From Halomonas salinarum (GTDB lineage: Bacteria; Pseudomonadota; Gammaproteobacteria; Pseudomonadales; Halomonadaceae), in NCBI RefSeq assembly GCF_012062845.1, contig NZ_WWNB01000006.1, positions 1 through 64,000 on the forward strand: DNA of 64,000 nucleotides. The letters are read 5' to 3'. Shown here piece by piece: positions 35,119 through 46,096 of the stretch. Position 1 is the stretch's first letter, and each line of letters starts with the position of its first letter. The notes under the pieces were generated by a model. The model searched no databases and had not been told where the DNA came from. It saw only the letters and a list, made by a program, of their open reading frames with translations. The position numbers and the translations under genes were made by a program.

Positions 35119-35334
35119 TTAGCCGCGCTTGACGGCAGCACCGAAACGCTTGTTGAAGCGCTCGACGCGGCCACCGGTGGTCGCCTGCTTCTGCTTGCCG
35201 GTGTAGAACGGGTGGCACTGCGAGCAGACGTCCAGGTAGAACTCCTGGTTCGCTGTGGTGCCTACGTCGAAGGTCGCGCCACAGCTGCAAGTAGCGGTGA
35301 CCTTCTTGTAATTCGGGTGGATACCTTGTTTCAT
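35119..35334 (-). CDS. rpmE: 50S ribosomal protein L31 (zinc-binding form)
   Basis: Ribosomal protein at the subunit bridge of the 50S particle. The 71-residue product carries the four zinc-ligand cysteines C16, C18, C37 and C40, so it is the C+ form, replaced by a C- paralog under zinc starvation in organisms that have one. [24 protein letters not shown] is the conserved C-terminal block. It is a single-gene unit, divergent from priA. Confidence 0.97.
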   Translation of the reverse strand: MKQGIHPNYKKVTATCSCGATFDVGTTANQEFYLDVCSQCHPFYTGKQKQATTGGRVERFNKRFGAAVKRG

Positions 35335-35546
35335 CTTGAAGCCTCATTAAGCGGTATGCCGCCACCTGATCGACTGCCAGGCACCGCATACGGGTTATGA
35401 TCGCCCGCAGCCAACATGGCCACGCCAACGAACCGGAGTCCGACGACTCACTTGCTATGCGCGGGAGAACCCACAGAGGGTAGCCCGCCAACATGAGTGA
35501 GGCCGCGGAGGGCCGGCATTATAGCAGACCCGATCTTGGAGGCCAA

Positions 35547-37796
35547 TTGTCCGACAGTGCTTCGCCGCTACCCTCGACGCCTCGCGTGCTGGGTATTGCC
35601 GTCCCCACGCCCATGCGCCGTCTGTTCGACTACCTGCCCGGCCAGGAGACACCGCCTGGTGGCTGGCGGCCTGGCCTGCGTGTTCAGGTCGCGCTGGGCC
35701 GGCGCTCGGTCGTGGGCATCATTATCGAATGCCGTGACAGCAGCGAGATGGCGCTCGAGCGCCTCAAGCCCATCGAATCCTGCCTGGATGCCAGTCCGCT
35801 TCCCGACGACTGGCTGTGGCTGACACGTTTCACGGCCCGCTACTACCAGCACCCCCTCGGCGACACCCTGCACCAGGCACTTCCCGTGCTGCTACGCCAG
35901 GGACGGCCGCTTGAAGCCCGCACGCTGGAGCGCTGGCGACTCAACGAACGAGGGCAGATGAGCCAAGCCGCCGACCTGGGTCGCGCACGCCGCCAGGCCG
36001 AGCTGCTGGAGCTTCTGCGCCAGCACCCCCGAGGCCTGCCCACCGCCGCCGTTACCGCCCAGCAGTTCAGTCGTGCCCAGCTCCAGGCCCTGCATGACAA
36101 GGGGCTTGTCGAATGCCTGGAGGAGCCACGCGTGGCAAGTGAGCCGCCGCGTCCGGCGACGCTGCTGGCCGAGCCGGCACTCACCCTCAACCGTGAGCAG
36201 GCCGCCGCCCTCTCGACACTGCACGAAGGCCTCGAGCGCTTTCACCCCTGCCTGCTGCATGGCGTCACTGGCAGCGGCAAGACCGAGGTTTATCTACAGC
36301 TCATCGAGGCGGTGATCCAGCGTGGCCGCCAGGCCCTGATACTCGTCCCCGAGATCGGCCTCACCCCCCAGACGCTCGAGCGCTTTCGTCGCCGCTTCCG
36401 GGTGCCGGTAGTCGCCCTGCACTCGGGCCTCACCGATCATGAGCGCCTGGATGCCTGGCTTGCCGCCATGAGCGGACGAGCCCCGATCGTGATCGGCACG
36501 CGCTCCGCCATTTTCACGCCCCTGGCGAGCGCCGGGGTGATCATCGTCGACGAGGAACACGACGGCTCGCTCAAGCAGCAGGAAGGACTTCGCTACCACG
36601 CCCGCGACCTGGCCGTGGCACGTGCTCACTACCACGGCATTCCGGTGGTGTTAGGCAGTGCCACCCCGGCGCTGGAGAGCCTGGCCCAGGCCAAAAGCGG
36701 TCGCTACGCCCACCTGCGCCTGACCCAGCGCGCCAGTCGCCACCCACCGGCCAGGCTCGAACTGATCGACCTGCGCGGCCGGCCTCGCCAAGGCGGACTG
36801 ATACCCGCGGCGATCGACGCCATCCGCCAGACACTCAACGCCGGCCATCAGGTACTGGTGTTCATCAACCGCCGCGGTTTCGCCCCCACACTGGCTTGCC
36901 ACAGCTGTGGCTGGCTCGCCGAATGCGATCACTGCGATGCCCGCATGACCCTGCACCGCCAGCCCTCGTTACTGGCTTGCCATCACTGCGAGCGACAGCA
37001 ACCACTGCCCCACGCCTGCCCGGAGTGCGCAAGCGGTGACCTGCGCCCGTTGGGCGCGGGCACCGAACGGGCCGAAGAGAGCTTGGCGGCCCTCTTCCCG
37101 GATGTAGCGGTGCACCGCATCGACCGCGACAGCACCCGTCGCAAGGATGCCTTCGGCGAGGTGCTCGCCGAGATCAAGCGCGGCGAACCGAGCCTGCTGG
37201 TCGGCACCCAGATGCTCGCCAAGGGCCACCATCTGCCCCACGTCACCCTGGTGGTGGTCGTCAATGCCGATGCCGGCCTCTATGCAAGCGACTTTCGCGC
37301 CCTTGAACACTCGGCGCAGCTACTGACCCAGGTGGCGGGCCGCGCCGGTCGGGCCGCCCATCCGGGCCGCGTGCTGGTGCAAACCCTGCACAGCGATGAC
37401 CCCCATCTACGCCTGCTCGCCGAGCGGGGCTACGAGGCCCTGGCCGAGGCCCTGCTCGAGGAGCGGCGCGGCGCGGCCCTGCCGCCTTTCCGTTTTCTGG
37501 CGCTGGCACGCTTCGAGGCGACGCGGGAGGCCGATGCCATGGGGCTCGCCAAGGAAGCCGGCACTGCGCTTCGCGAGTGGCTCGCGGCACAGGGCCACGC
37601 CGTCAGCTGTCTGGGACCGGTACCGGCCCCCATGGAGCGTCGCCAGAACCGTTATCATGTACAACTGCTGCTCTCCGCGGCTCAGCGCAGCCAGCTGCAC
37701 GAGGCCAGCGCCTGGCTCGTGGCCTGGCTGGAAGCCTGCCGCGATGCGCGTCGGGTACGCTGGTCGCTCGACATCGACCCCCAGACCCTGGCCTGA
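35547..37796 (+). CDS. priA: primosomal helicase PriA
   Basis: 3'-to-5' helicase that reloads the replisome at stalled or recombination forks. It has an N-terminal DNA-binding domain (VLGIAVPTPMRRLFDYLPG), a DEAD/H core with Walker A GVTGSGKTE and Walker B VDEEH, and zinc-binding cysteines in CHSCGWLAECDHCDARM and CHHCERQQPLPHACPEC. An ATG at 35493 in frame would add 18 residues. I prefer TTG at 35547 because GGAGG stands 4 nt before it, the length becomes 749 residues, and the extra residues are non-conserved. The choice is not certain. Confidence 0.94.
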   Translation: MSDSASPLPSTPRVLGIAVPTPMRRLFDYLPGQETPPGGWRPGLRVQVALGRRSVVGIIIECRDSSEMALERLKPIESCLDASPLPDDWLWLTRFTARYYQHPLGDTLHQALPVLLRQGRPLEARTLERWRLNERGQMSQAADLGRARRQAELLELLRQHPRGLPTAAVTAQQFSRAQLQALHDKGLVECLEEPRVASEPPRPATLLAEPALTLNREQAAALSTLHEGLERFHPCLLHGVTGSGKTEVYLQLIEAVIQRGRQALILVPEIGLTPQTLERFRRRFRVPVVALHSGLTDHERLDAWLAAMSGRAPIVIGTRSAIFTPLASAGVIIVDEEHDGSLKQQEGLRYHARDLAVARAHYHGIPVVLGSATPALESLAQAKSGRYAHLRLTQRASRHPPARLELIDLRGRPRQGGLIPAAIDAIRQTLNAGHQVLVFINRRGFAPTLACHSCGWLAECDHCDARMTLHRQPSLLACHHCERQQPLPHACPECASGDLRPLGAGTERAEESLAALFPDVAVHRIDRDSTRRKDAFGEVLAEIKRGEPSLLVGTQMLAKGHHLPHVTLVVVVNADAGLYASDFRALEHSAQLLTQVAGRAGRAAHPGRVLVQTLHSDDPHLRLLAERGYEALAEALLEERRGAALPPFRFLALARFEATREADAMGLAKEAGTALREWLAAQGHAVSCLGPVPAPMERRQNRYHVQLLLSAAQRSQLHEASAWLVAWLEACRDARRVRWSLDIDPQTLA

Positions 37797-37806
37797 GCCC
37801 TCTGTG

Positions 37807-37842
37807 CGATGCGCCATGCCTGCCTGCAGCCGGGGCGCATCG
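37807..37842 (+). terminator. possible priA terminator
   Basis: CGATGCGCC and GGCGCATCG form a 9-bp stem with an 18-nt loop just after priA. Only a weak T-containing tail (GGGTTTAAAG) follows. Confidence 0.4.
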
Positions 37843-37981
37843 TCAGGGTTTAAAGCCGGGCCGCCATGGCCGATAATGCGCCATCACGTTAGGTAGAGCG
37901 ACGCTTTCACGCCGGCCGGCGGCGCGCCTCATCGCCGTCATTCACGCCTGCCGGGCCAGGCCACAGGACATCAGAGTTTTC

Positions 37982-39667
37982 ATGAAAGACACCATCATTG
38001 CATTGCTTGAAGAGGCGCTGAGCACCCTTCAGCAGCAGGGCGAACTGCCCCAGGGCCTCGCCCCGACCATCAAGGTTGATCCCACCAAGGACAAGGCGCA
38101 CGGCGACTTCGCCACTAACCTGGCGCTCGCGCTGGCCAAGCCGGCGGGCAAGAAGCCCCGCGAGCTGGCCGAGGCGCTGGTCGCGGCGCTACCGGCCTCC
38201 GAGGCGGTCAGCAAGACCGAGATCGCCGGCCCCGGCTTCATCAACTTCTTCGCCGCCACCGACGCCCTCGCACAGGTAGTAGCGACCATCCTCGAGACCG
38301 GCGACACCTATGGTCGCAGCCTGGATGGCCAGGGCGAAAAGGTGCAGGTCGAGTTCGTCTCCGCCAACCCGACCGGCCCGCTGCACGTCGGCCATGGCCG
38401 TGGCGCCGCCATCGGCGACAGCCTCTGTCGCCTGCTCGAAGCCACGGGTTTCGATGTCACCCGCGAGTTTTACTACAACGACGCGGGCGCCCAGATCAGC
38501 AACCTGGCACGCTCGGTGCAGTCGCGCGCCAAGGGGCTGACCCCGGATGATCCGAACTGGCCGGAAGACGGCTACCGCGGCGACTACATTCGCGACGTCG
38601 CCCAGAGCTACCTGGCCGGCGACACCGTGCACGCCGATGATCGCCACGTCACCGGCGCCGCCGATCCGGACGATCTCGATGCCATCCGCGACTTCGCGGT
38701 GGCCTATCTGCGCCGCGAGCAGGACCTGGACCTCAAGGCCTTCGGCGTCGCCTTCGACGTCTACTTCCTGGAATCCTCGCTGTATGAGGACGCCAAGGTC
38801 GAGGCCACCGTCAAGACACTGATCGAGGGGGGGCATACCTACGAGCAGGACAACGCCCTGTGGCTGCGCACCACCGACTTCGGTGATGACAAGGACCGGG
38901 TGATGCGCAAGCAGGACGGCGGCTATACCTACTTCCTGCCCGATGTCGCCTATCACCTCGACAAATGGCAGCGCGGCTTCACCAAGGTGATCAACGAGCA
39001 GGGCGCCGACCACCATTCCACCGTGACCCGTGTGCGTGCCGGTCTGCAGGCGCTAGAGACCGGCATCCCCAAGGGCTGGCCGGACTATGTGCTGCACCAG
39101 ATGGTGCTGGTGACCCGTTCGGGCGTCGAGGTCAAGCTCTCCAAGCGGGCCGGCAGCTATGTGACCCTGCGCGACCTGATCGACGAGGTCGGCCGCGACG
39201 CCACCCGCTACTTCCTGGCCGCGCGGCGCGCCGACTCCCAGTTGACCTTCGATATTGACCTGGCGCGCTCGCAGTCCAATGACAACCCGGTCTATTACAT
39301 CCAGTATGCTCATGCCCGGGTATGCAGCGTGCTGCGCAAGGCCGCCGCCGAAGAGCGCGACTTCCAGCATGACCTCGCGCTCGACAACCTGGCCCTGCTT
39401 GAAGCGGATCAGGAGAAGGCGCTGATGAATCGCCTGGCTCGCTATCCCGAGGTGGTGCGTATCGCCGCCGGCAACCGCGAGCCACAGCAGGTTGCCCAGT
39501 ATCTTCAGGACTTGGCCGCCGACTTCCACACCTGCTACAACGCCGTGAAGGTGATGGTCGACGACGATGCCCAGCGCAACGCTCGCCTGGCGCTGGGCAT
39601 CGCGACCCGCCAGGTGATCCGCAACGGTCTCGACCTGCTGGGCGTCAGCGCACCCGAGGAGATGTAA
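37982..39667 (+). CDS. argS: arginine-tRNA ligase
   Basis: Class I synthetase that charges tRNA-Arg. The 561-residue product has the N-terminal additional domain, the HIGH-like HVGH in [20 protein letters not shown], the KLSKRAG segment in the KMSKS position, and the C-terminal anticodon-binding helical domain. The window also encodes two of its tRNA-Arg(ACG) substrates. It is followed after 3 bp by the SPOR-domain gene. Confidence 0.98.
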   Translation: MKDTIIALLEEALSTLQQQGELPQGLAPTIKVDPTKDKAHGDFATNLALALAKPAGKKPRELAEALVAALPASEAVSKTEIAGPGFINFFAATDALAQVVATILETGDTYGRSLDGQGEKVQVEFVSANPTGPLHVGHGRGAAIGDSLCRLLEATGFDVTREFYYNDAGAQISNLARSVQSRAKGLTPDDPNWPEDGYRGDYIRDVAQSYLAGDTVHADDRHVTGAADPDDLDAIRDFAVAYLRREQDLDLKAFGVAFDVYFLESSLYEDAKVEATVKTLIEGGHTYEQDNALWLRTTDFGDDKDRVMRKQDGGYTYFLPDVAYHLDKWQRGFTKVINEQGADHHSTVTRVRAGLQALETGIPKGWPDYVLHQMVLVTRSGVEVKLSKRAGSYVTLRDLIDEVGRDATRYFLAARRADSQLTFDIDLARSQSNDNPVYYIQYAHARVCSVLRKAAAEERDFQHDLALDNLALLEADQEKALMNRLARYPEVVRIAAGNREPQQVAQYLQDLAADFHTCYNAVKVMVDDDAQRNARLALGIATRQVIRNGLDLLGVSAPEEM

Positions 39668-39670
39668 GCC

Positions 39671-40372
39671 ATGGCCGCACGCCAAGCCGCCAAGACCGAC
39701 GCCAAGACCGCTGCCAATCGCAAGGGCGCCACGACCCGCAAGCGCGCCGCCCCGGCCAAGCGCCCCGCTCCTCGCGTGCCCGGCTGGCTATGGGGGCTTT
39801 GTGGCCTGGTGGCCGGCTTCTTCCTCTCACAGTACCTGCAGGACTCGGCACCGGCGCCGCTGGCCAAGGTATTCAGCCGCCCGGCGACCGAACAGGCCGC
39901 ATCATCGGCCGACCAGCAAGAACGCGACGCGGGTAGCGAGACATCCGGGGAAAGCGAGCAACGCATGCCGACCTTTGAGTTCTACACGCTGTTGCCGGAG
40001 TCCGAGGTCATCGCGCCCAGTGGCCAACCACAGGGAGGTGCCGCTGCGCCTGCCAAGGACCCGATCGCCGAGCAGATCGCCCGCCAGCAGTCGCAGCCGG
40101 CCGAGAATCGCCAGCCCACCGAAATAGCCGACGACGAGCGCTACATTCTGCAGGCGGCCTCGTTCCGTAAGCCGGCAGACGCTCAGCGCCTGGCCGGACG
40201 ACTCAGCGACTTCGGGCTGATGGCCAGCATCAGCAAGGTCCAGACCGGTGACGGCGCCACCTGGCACCGTGTCCAGGTCGGTCCCTATGGCGATACCCGC
40301 GAGCTCAACCGGGCCCAGGACCTGATGATCACTCAGGGCATCGAGCCGCTGACCATCCGCCTTCAGAACTGA
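39671..40372 (+). CDS. SPOR-domain cell division protein (FtsN-like)
   Basis: Predicted bitopic inner-membrane protein of 233 residues. A lysine/arginine- and alanine-rich cytoplasmic tail (residues 1-35) precedes one transmembrane helix (about 37-57, WLWGLCGLVAGFFLSQYL). A low-complexity periplasmic linker follows, then a C-terminal SPOR domain (about 155-233, starting YILQAASFRKPADAQRLAGRL). SPOR domains bind denuded septal peptidoglycan. The position argS-SPOR-hslVU is the conserved FtsN locus in this class, but FtsN has little sequence conservation outside SPOR, so the symbol is withheld. Confidence 0.88.
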   Translation: MAARQAAKTDAKTAANRKGATTRKRAAPAKRPAPRVPGWLWGLCGLVAGFFLSQYLQDSAPAPLAKVFSRPATEQAASSADQQERDAGSETSGESEQRMPTFEFYTLLPESEVIAPSGQPQGGAAAPAKDPIAEQIARQQSQPAENRQPTEIADDERYILQAASFRKPADAQRLAGRLSDFGLMASISKVQTGDGATWHRVQVGPYGDTRELNRAQDLMITQGIEPLTIRLQN

Positions 40373-40548
40373 TCCTGTGCGCCAGGGAAACCGCCATCGG
40401 CGTGACGGCGGTGGCGGGCCTAGCCCTGCCGCCGCCCTTCGAAGGTTGAATTCATCCCCCCCCGCCCACACCTTTCCCTCACGTTACCAACGACAGATTC
40501 CACTGCGTCCGTCCGACCGCTTACCGCATCCCGGACGCCCAAGTCACC

Positions 40549-40566
40549 GGGAGTGTCATTACTCCC
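40549..40566 (+). promoter_or_regulatory. hairpin in the hslVU 5' untranslated region
   Basis: GGGAGT-gtcatt-ACTCCC forms a 6-bp stem 18 bp before the hslV ATG. A 5' stem-loop in E. coli hslVU mRNA is reported to stabilise the message; the same role here is an inference. I could not place a sigma-32 promoter with confidence. Confidence 0.5.
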
Positions 40567-40584
40567 ATTACGGAGTTCATCTCC

Positions 40585-41103
40585 ATGACCACGATCGTAT
40601 CCGTGCGCCGCGGCGACCATGTCGCCCTGGCCGGTGATGGCCAGGTCTCACTGGGCAACACCGTCATGAAAGGCAACGCCAGCAAGGTGCGTCGCCTCTA
40701 TCGCGGCCAGGTGCTGGCCGGCTTCGCGGGCGGTACCGCCGACGCCTTCACCCTGTTCGAGCGTTTTGAAGCGCAGCTGGAGAAATACCAGGGTCACCTG
40801 ACCAAGGCCGCCGTTGAACTCGCCAAGGAATGGCGCACCGACCGCGCCCTGCGCCGGCTCGAGGCGCTGCTGGCGGTGGCCGACAAGAATGCCTCGCTGA
40901 TCATCACCGGCAACGGTGACGTCGTGGAACCCGAGCGTGGCATCATCGCCATCGGTTCGGGCGGCAACTATGCCCTGTCGTCGGCCCGTGCGCTGCTCGA
41001 TAACACCGAGCTTTCGGCCCGTGACATCACCGAGAAGTCCCTGGAGATCGCCGGCGACATCTGCGTCTTCACCAATCACCACATCACGCTGGAAGAGCTC
41101 TGA
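40585..41103 (+). CDS. hslV: ATP-dependent protease subunit HslV
   Basis: Peptidase of the HslUV (ClpQY) heat-shock protease, a proteasome-like double hexamer. The 172-residue product begins [19 protein letters not shown]; removal of Met1 exposes the catalytic T2. The conserved [15 protein letters not shown] and [14 protein letters not shown] blocks are intact. hslU follows after 3 bp. Confidence 0.98.
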   Translation: MTTIVSVRRGDHVALAGDGQVSLGNTVMKGNASKVRRLYRGQVLAGFAGGTADAFTLFERFEAQLEKYQGHLTKAAVELAKEWRTDRALRRLEALLAVADKNASLIITGNGDVVEPERGIIAIGSGGNYALSSARALLDNTELSARDITEKSLEIAGDICVFTNHHITLEEL

Positions 41104-41106
41104 GCC

Positions 41107-42429
41107 ATGACCCAGATGACCCCCCGCGAGATCGTTCACGCCCTCGATCAGTTCATCATCGGCCAGCAGGACGCCAAGCGTGCCGTGGCCGTGGCGCTGC
41201 GCAACCGCTGGCGCCGCATGCAGCTCAACGACGAGCTGCGCCAGGAAGTCACGCCCAAGAACATCCTGATGATCGGGCCGACCGGTGTGGGCAAGACCGA
41301 GATCGCCCGTCGCCTGGCCAAGCTGGCGCGCGCTCCCTTCCTCAAGGTCGAGGCCACCAAGTTCACCGAGGTCGGCTATGTGGGCCGCGACGTCGAGTCG
41401 ATCGTGCGTGACCTGACCGAGGCGGCGATCAAGATGGTCCGCGAGCACGCCAAGGAAGAAGTGAGCCACAAGGCCGACGATGCCGCCGAGGAACGTATCC
41501 TCGACGCGCTGCTGCCGCGTCCGCGGGGCAGTGAATACGACAGCGCTCGGGACGACTCATCGACTCGCCAGGTGTTCCGCAAGAAGCTGCGCGAAGGCCA
41601 GCTCGATGACAAGGAAATCGACATCGAGATCACGCCCCAGAGCGGCGGCATGGACTTCAATACCCCGCCGGGCATGGAAGAAATGGCCAGCCAGCTGCAG
41701 AACATGTTCTCCAGCATGGGCAAGCAGAAGACCGAGACCCAGCGGGTCGCCGTCAAGGATGCCTGGAAGCTGCTGCGCGACGAGGAAGCCGCCAAGCTGG
41801 TCAACGAGGAAGACATCAAGAGCCGCGCCATCGAGGCAGTGGAACAGCACGGCATCGTCTTCCTCGACGAGATCGACAAGGTCGTCAAGGGCCAGCAGAG
41901 CAGCGGTGGGGAAGTGTCCCGCGAGGGCGTGCAGCGCGATTTGCTGCCATTGATCGAGGGCTCGACGGTCTCGACCAAGCATGGCATGGTCAAGACCGAC
42001 CACATCCTGTTCATTGCCTCGGGGGCCTTCCACCTGGCCAAGCCGTCGGACCTGATTCCCGAGCTGCAGGGTCGCCTGCCGATCCGGGTCGAGCTCAATG
42101 CGCTCTCGCCTGACGACTTCAAGCGCATCCTAACCGAGCCGTCTGCCGCTCTGACCAAGCAGTATCAGGCGCTAATGGCCACCGAAGGGCTCGAGATCAC
42201 CTTCACCGAGGAGGGCATCACGCGTATTGCCGAGATCGCCTGGAAGGTCAACGAGGGCACCGAGAACATCGGCGCGCGCCGCCTGCACACCGTGATGGAG
42301 CGACTTCTCGAGGACGCCTCCTTCAAGGGTGGCGACATGGAAAGCCCGTTGACCATCGACGCCGCCTATGTCGATTCCCAGCTCGGCGAACTGGCCATGG
42401 ACGAAGACCTGTCGCGCTACATCCTCTGA
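41107..42429 (+). CDS. hslU: ATPase subunit HslU
   Basis: AAA+ unfoldase that feeds substrates to HslV. The 440-residue product has Walker [15 protein letters not shown] near residue 57, the pore-loop GYVGRDVES, the family-specific I domain (about 110-240), Walker [10 protein letters not shown], and the C-terminal DLSRYIL tail that docks into HslV. Confidence 0.98.
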   Translation: MTQMTPREIVHALDQFIIGQQDAKRAVAVALRNRWRRMQLNDELRQEVTPKNILMIGPTGVGKTEIARRLAKLARAPFLKVEATKFTEVGYVGRDVESIVRDLTEAAIKMVREHAKEEVSHKADDAAEERILDALLPRPRGSEYDSARDDSSTRQVFRKKLREGQLDDKEIDIEITPQSGGMDFNTPPGMEEMASQLQNMFSSMGKQKTETQRVAVKDAWKLLRDEEAAKLVNEEDIKSRAIEAVEQHGIVFLDEIDKVVKGQQSSGGEVSREGVQRDLLPLIEGSTVSTKHGMVKTDHILFIASGAFHLAKPSDLIPELQGRLPIRVELNALSPDDFKRILTEPSAALTKQYQALMATEGLEITFTEEGITRIAEIAWKVNEGTENIGARRLHTVMERLLEDASFKGGDMESPLTIDAAYVDSQLGELAMDEDLSRYIL

Positions 42430-42506
42430 TCTGGCACGCTGGCCGTCGCCACGCCCTTGCGGCGGGCAAGGCCAGCACGTTCTCTGTACCCCTGCAGGAG
42501 GCCGCC

Positions 42507-42890
42507 ATGAGCGTCCCGATCCCCTCAAACGTCCACTATCACAAGTCTGCTCGCGAGCTGGAACTTAGCTACCCGGACGGTTCGACCTACCGCCTGTCGA
42601 TCGAGTATCTGCGGGTCTTCTCGCCCTCTGCCGAGGTGCGAGGCCACGGCCCTGACACCGCCGTGTTGCAGGTCGGCAAGAAGGACGTAGGCCTTGCCAA
42701 CATCACCCCGTCAGGCCGCTACGCCCTGAAACTCACCTTCGATGACGGCCATGACAGTGGCCTCTTCAGCTGGGACTATCTGTATGCCCTCGCGACCAAT
42801 GCCGACATCAACTGGGCAGACTACCTCAGGCGTCTAGAAGCGGCTGGCGAGTCCCGGCAACCCAAGAGCATCCAGTTCAAGGAGCTCTGA
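42507..42890 (+). CDS. DUF971 (GBBH-like N-terminal domain) protein
   Basis: A 127-residue protein consisting of one domain like the N-terminal domain of gamma-butyrobetaine hydroxylase (DUF971). Conserved parts are LSYPDGSTYRLSIEYLRVFSPSAEVRGHG near residues 20-50 and YALKLTFDDGHDSGLFSWDYL near 75-98. Standalone members are common beside hslVU, and some DUF971 proteins are linked to iron-sulfur assembly; no function can be assigned here. It lies 77 bp after hslU, probably in the same operon. Confidence 0.88.
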   Translation: MSVPIPSNVHYHKSARELELSYPDGSTYRLSIEYLRVFSPSAEVRGHGPDTAVLQVGKKDVGLANITPSGRYALKLTFDDGHDSGLFSWDYLYALATNADINWADYLRRLEAAGESRQPKSIQFKEL

Positions 42891-42989
42891 CGCGACCCTC
42901 GCTTAGCCGGCAGCTGGATAGCCCACGCCGGACTTACCGATAACGGGTCAAGGGCGTGACGACAAAGACAAGGCCATCGCGGTGACGCT

Positions 42990-43005
42990 ACAATGGCGCC
43001 ATTGT
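42990..43005. repeat. 16-bp perfect palindrome before ubiE
   Basis: ACAATGGCGCCATTGT is a perfect palindrome overlapping a possible -10 box (TACAAT, 42989-42994) about 90 bp upstream of ubiE. It could be an operator for a dimeric repressor. A GGCC-CCGGGTC-GGCC hairpin with seven T residues follows at 43007-43029 and may end transcripts from upstream. Confidence 0.45.
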
Positions 43006-43083
43006 CGGCCCCGGGTCGGCCCTTTTTTTCACGTGCTGCACCCCCTGCTGCACGGCCTGATGCACTGACTGATAGGGATGCCC

Positions 43084-43830
43084 ATGGATAAGCGCACCAC
43101 ACACTTCGGCTATCAGGAAGTCCCGGTCGACGAGAAAGCCTCACGCGTCGCCGACGTCTTCCACTCGGTGGCGGCGCGCTATGACGTGATGAATGACCTG
43201 ATGTCGTTCGGCGTCCATCGGATCTGGAAGCGTCTGACACTGGAGCGCGCGGGCGTACGACCCGGCCAACGCGTCCTCGACATTGCCGGTGGCACTGGCG
43301 ATCTGACGCTGAAATTCTCGCGCCAGGTCGGGCCGCGCGGTCAGGTCATCCTTGCCGACATCAACGAATCCATGCTGCGCGTCGGCCGTGACAAGCTGCT
43401 CGACCACGGGGTTGGCGGCAACGTCGAGTACGTACAGGCCAACGCCGAGTGCCTGCCCTTCCCGGATAACAGCTTCGATTGCATCACCATCGCCTTCGGC
43501 CTGCGCAACGTCACCGACAAGGATGCCGCGCTGCGCTCGATGGCCCGGGTGCTCAAGCCCGGCGGCCGCCTTTTGGTGCTTGAATTTTCCAAGCCCGCCA
43601 ATCCCCTGCTGTCCAGGGCCTACGACGACTACTCCTTCCACCTGCTGCCCAAGATGGGCCAGTGGGTGGCCGGCGATGCCGACAGCTACCGCTATCTTGC
43701 CGAGTCGATTCGCATGCACCCGGACCAGGAGACCCTCAAGGACATGATGGAAGCCGCCGGACTCGAGCGGGTCGAGTACACCAATCTGACCGGCGGAATC
43801 GTGGCCCTGCATCGGGGCATCAAGCTCTGA
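43084..43830 (+). CDS. ubiE: ubiquinone/menaquinone C-methyltransferase UbiE
   Basis: SAM-dependent C-methyltransferase of ubiquinone (and demethylmenaquinone) synthesis. The protein has the SAM-binding [18 protein letters not shown], the [15 protein letters not shown] motif, [24 protein letters not shown] and the C-terminal [15 protein letters not shown]. An ATG also occurs two codons earlier (43078), but the TAGGG ribosome-binding site is better spaced for 43084. It is the first gene of ubiE-ubiJ-ubiB, overlapping ubiJ by one base. Confidence 0.97.
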   Translation: MDKRTTHFGYQEVPVDEKASRVADVFHSVAARYDVMNDLMSFGVHRIWKRLTLERAGVRPGQRVLDIAGGTGDLTLKFSRQVGPRGQVILADINESMLRVGRDKLLDHGVGGNVEYVQANAECLPFPDNSFDCITIAFGLRNVTDKDAALRSMARVLKPGGRLLVLEFSKPANPLLSRAYDDYSFHLLPKMGQWVAGDADSYRYLAESIRMHPDQETLKDMMEAAGLERVEYTNLTGGIVALHRGIKL

Positions 43831-44480
43831 TGATGGTACTCGCCGGTTTCGAACGCACCCTGAACGCCCTGCTCGACCGGGACCCCGCGGCACCGGCGCG
43901 ACTGGCGGCGCTCGACGGCTCGCGCCTGCTGGTGCGCCTGGAGCGCCCCGCCTACGCCCTGCTGGTGAGCTTCGACGCCCACAGCCTGTCGCTCTGCCGG
44001 GGAGAAGGCCTCGCCGATGAAGATGTCGACGTGATTGTCGAGGCCGACAGCGAGGCCCTGGGCGAACTGATCGGCGGCGAGTCCGCCGAGCGCCTGATGT
44101 TTCGCGGTCGCCTCGCGGTGCGCGGGCGCGCTCAGGTGCTCGAACAGGCGCGCGACCTGCTGCTCGATCTCGACTTCGACTGGGAGGGCGAGCTCGCTCA
44201 CTGGCTCGGTGACATGCCGGCCCATAGCCTCGCCGAGGGCCTGCGCCGTCTGGCGCGCTGGGGCCTGCGCACCCGCCAGGAGCTGACCGCCGATATCGGC
44301 GAATACGTCTTCGAGGAAGCACGCCTGCTGCCCGGACGTCAGCAGCTCGACGTGATGCGTGACCAGCTCACCGAACTCGAGATTGCAAGCGATCGCATTG
44401 AGGCAAGGCTTTTGCGTCTCAAGCGACGCCTGGAGGCGCGCCGCCTGCCTGATGAGGCCCCCGAGGAGCCCCATTCATGA
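43830..44480 (+). CDS. ubiJ: ubiquinone biosynthesis accessory factor UbiJ
   Basis: Soluble SCP2-domain protein that, with UbiK, supports the Ubi complex, probably by binding ubiquinone intermediates. The product is about 216 residues. It has an SCP2-like domain in the first ~110 residues ([21 protein letters not shown] through [15 protein letters not shown]) and a C-terminal coiled coil ([33 protein letters not shown]). The ATG overlaps the ubiE stop; a second ATG follows directly. It overlaps ubiB by 4 bp. Confidence 0.92.
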   Translation: MMVLAGFERTLNALLDRDPAAPARLAALDGSRLLVRLERPAYALLVSFDAHSLSLCRGEGLADEDVDVIVEADSEALGELIGGESAERLMFRGRLAVRGRAQVLEQARDLLLDLDFDWEGELAHWLGDMPAHSLAEGLRRLARWGLRTRQELTADIGEYVFEEARLLPGRQQLDVMRDQLTELEIASDRIEARLLRLKRRLEARRLPDEAPEEPHS

Positions 44481-46096
44481 GCCTGCGCCTGGCACGGATC
44501 GCCTGGGTCGTCACCCGCTACCGCCTCGACACCCTGATACCCAAGGCGCGTCTGCCCTGGCCACTTCGACTGCTACTCGCCCTCTCACCACTGCGCCTGA
44601 TTCCGGCGCGTGGCGAGCGTGCGGAGCGGCTACGCCTGGCGCTGGAAGCGCTAGGACCGATCTTCGTCAAATTCGGCCAGATGCTCTCGACCCGCCGCGA
44701 CCTGCTGCCCCCGGATATCGCCGACGAGCTCAAGCGTCTTCAGGACCAGGTCCCCCCCTTTCCCGGCGATCAGGCGGTGGCGCTGGTCGAGGAAGAACTC
44801 GAGTGCTCGATCGACGAGGCATTTGCGCACTTCGACACCACACCACTGGCTTCGGCCTCGATCGCCCAGGTCCATGCCGCTCGGCTGCACGATGGCCAGG
44901 AGGTCGTCGTCAAGATCATCCGTCCGGGCATCGACCGGGTGATGCGCCAGGACATGGCGCTGCTCTACGGGGTGGCACGCGTGCTGGCAAAGATTCCCGA
45001 AGCCCGGCGACTGCGCCCCCGCGAGGTCGTCGCGGACTATGAGTCCACGCTCTTCGACGAGCTGAACCTCCATCGGGAGGCCGCCAACACCTCCCAGCTC
45101 AAGCGCAACTTCAAGGGCTCGCCGCTGCTCTATGTGCCGACGATCCACTGGCCCCTGACCCGGCGCAGCGTGATGGTCCAGGAGCGTATCCATGGCATCC
45201 CCGTGGCTAACATGGAAGCACTCGAGGCACAGGGCACCGATCTCAAGAAGCTCGCCGAACGCGGTGTGGAAATCTTCTTCACCCAGGTATTTCGCGACAA
45301 CTTCTTCCATGCCGACATGCACCCGGGCAATATCTTCGTCACCCACGGCAAGCCGAATGATCCGCAGTACATCGCCATCGACTGCGGCATCGTCGGCAGC
45401 CTGACCCGAGAGGATCAGGACTATCTGGCCCGCAACCTGCTGGCTTTCTTCCATCAGGACTATTATGAAGTGGCGGCCCTGCATATCGAATCCGGCTGGG
45501 TCGGCGAAGGTACCCGCGCCAACGAGTTCGCCTCGGCGATTCGTTCGGTGTGCGAGCCGATCCTCGAGAAGCCGCTAAAGGACATCTCCTTCGGCCAGGT
45601 ACTGCTGGGGCTCTTCCAGACCGCCAGACGCTTCAACATGGAAGTCCAGCCGCAGCTGGTGCTGCTGCAGAAGACCCTTTTGAATATCGAAGGCCTGGGG
45701 CGCCAGCTCTACCCGGATCTTGATCTGTGGCACACCGCCAAGCCCTACCTGGAACGCTGGATGAAGGAGCGCGCCGGCCCCCGCGGGCTCTGGGAGTCGT
45801 TTCAGCGCCAGGCGCCCGAGCTGTCGCGCCAGCTGCCCGAGCTACCGGTGCTCGCCCACCAGGCGCTATCCCGGGTCGAGGCGGAACACAAGCAGCGCCA
45901 CCGCCAGAGCGAGTCGATCTCGACCCTGCGCCAGCATGTCGTTGCCTCCGCTCGCGGCGCCCGGCGACTGCGCCTTGGCGCGCTCCTGGTAGGCCTGGCG
46001 TTGGCCTGGCAGCCACTCTTAAGCTGGGCCGGTGATCAGCCCTGGCCGGTGCTGGTGGCCGCAGGCCTGGGTGTGCTACTACTTGCCTGGCAATGA
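44477..46096 (+). CDS. ubiB: ubiquinone biosynthesis protein kinase-like ATPase UbiB
   Basis: Membrane-anchored atypical kinase (ADCK/ABC1 family) with ATPase activity needed for ubiquinone synthesis. The 539-residue product has the invariant KxGQ in [13 protein letters not shown], the alanine-rich [11 protein letters not shown] loop, the [11 protein letters not shown]-like [25 protein letters not shown] and DCGIVG motifs. Two C-terminal transmembrane helices follow (about 496-539). It is translationally coupled to ubiJ by an ATGA overlap. Confidence 0.97.
   Translation: MSLRLARIAWVVTRYRLDTLIPKARLPWPLRLLLALSPLRLIPARGERAERLRLALEALGPIFVKFGQMLSTRRDLLPPDIADELKRLQDQVPPFPGDQAVALVEEELECSIDEAFAHFDTTPLASASIAQVHAARLHDGQEVVVKIIRPGIDRVMRQDMALLYGVARVLAKIPEARRLRPREVVADYESTLFDELNLHREAANTSQLKRNFKGSPLLYVPTIHWPLTRRSVMVQERIHGIPVANMEALEAQGTDLKKLAERGVEIFFTQVFRDNFFHADMHPGNIFVTHGKPNDPQYIAIDCGIVGSLTREDQDYLARNLLAFFHQDYYEVAALHIESGWVGEGTRANEFASAIRSVCEPILEKPLKDISFGQVLLGLFQTARRFNMEVQPQLVLLQKTLLNIEGLGRQLYPDLDLWHTAKPYLERWMKERAGPRGLWESFQRQAPELSRQLPELPVLAHQALSRVEAEHKQRHRQSESISTLRQHVVASARGARRLRLGALLVGLALAWQPLLSWAGDQPWPVLVAAGLGVLLLAWQ

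Noticed and set aside
40440-40470. sigma-32 promoter for hslVU
   Set aside because: GGTTGAA and a C-rich run are present, but the spacing does not fit the CTTGAA-N13-15-CCCCAT pattern.
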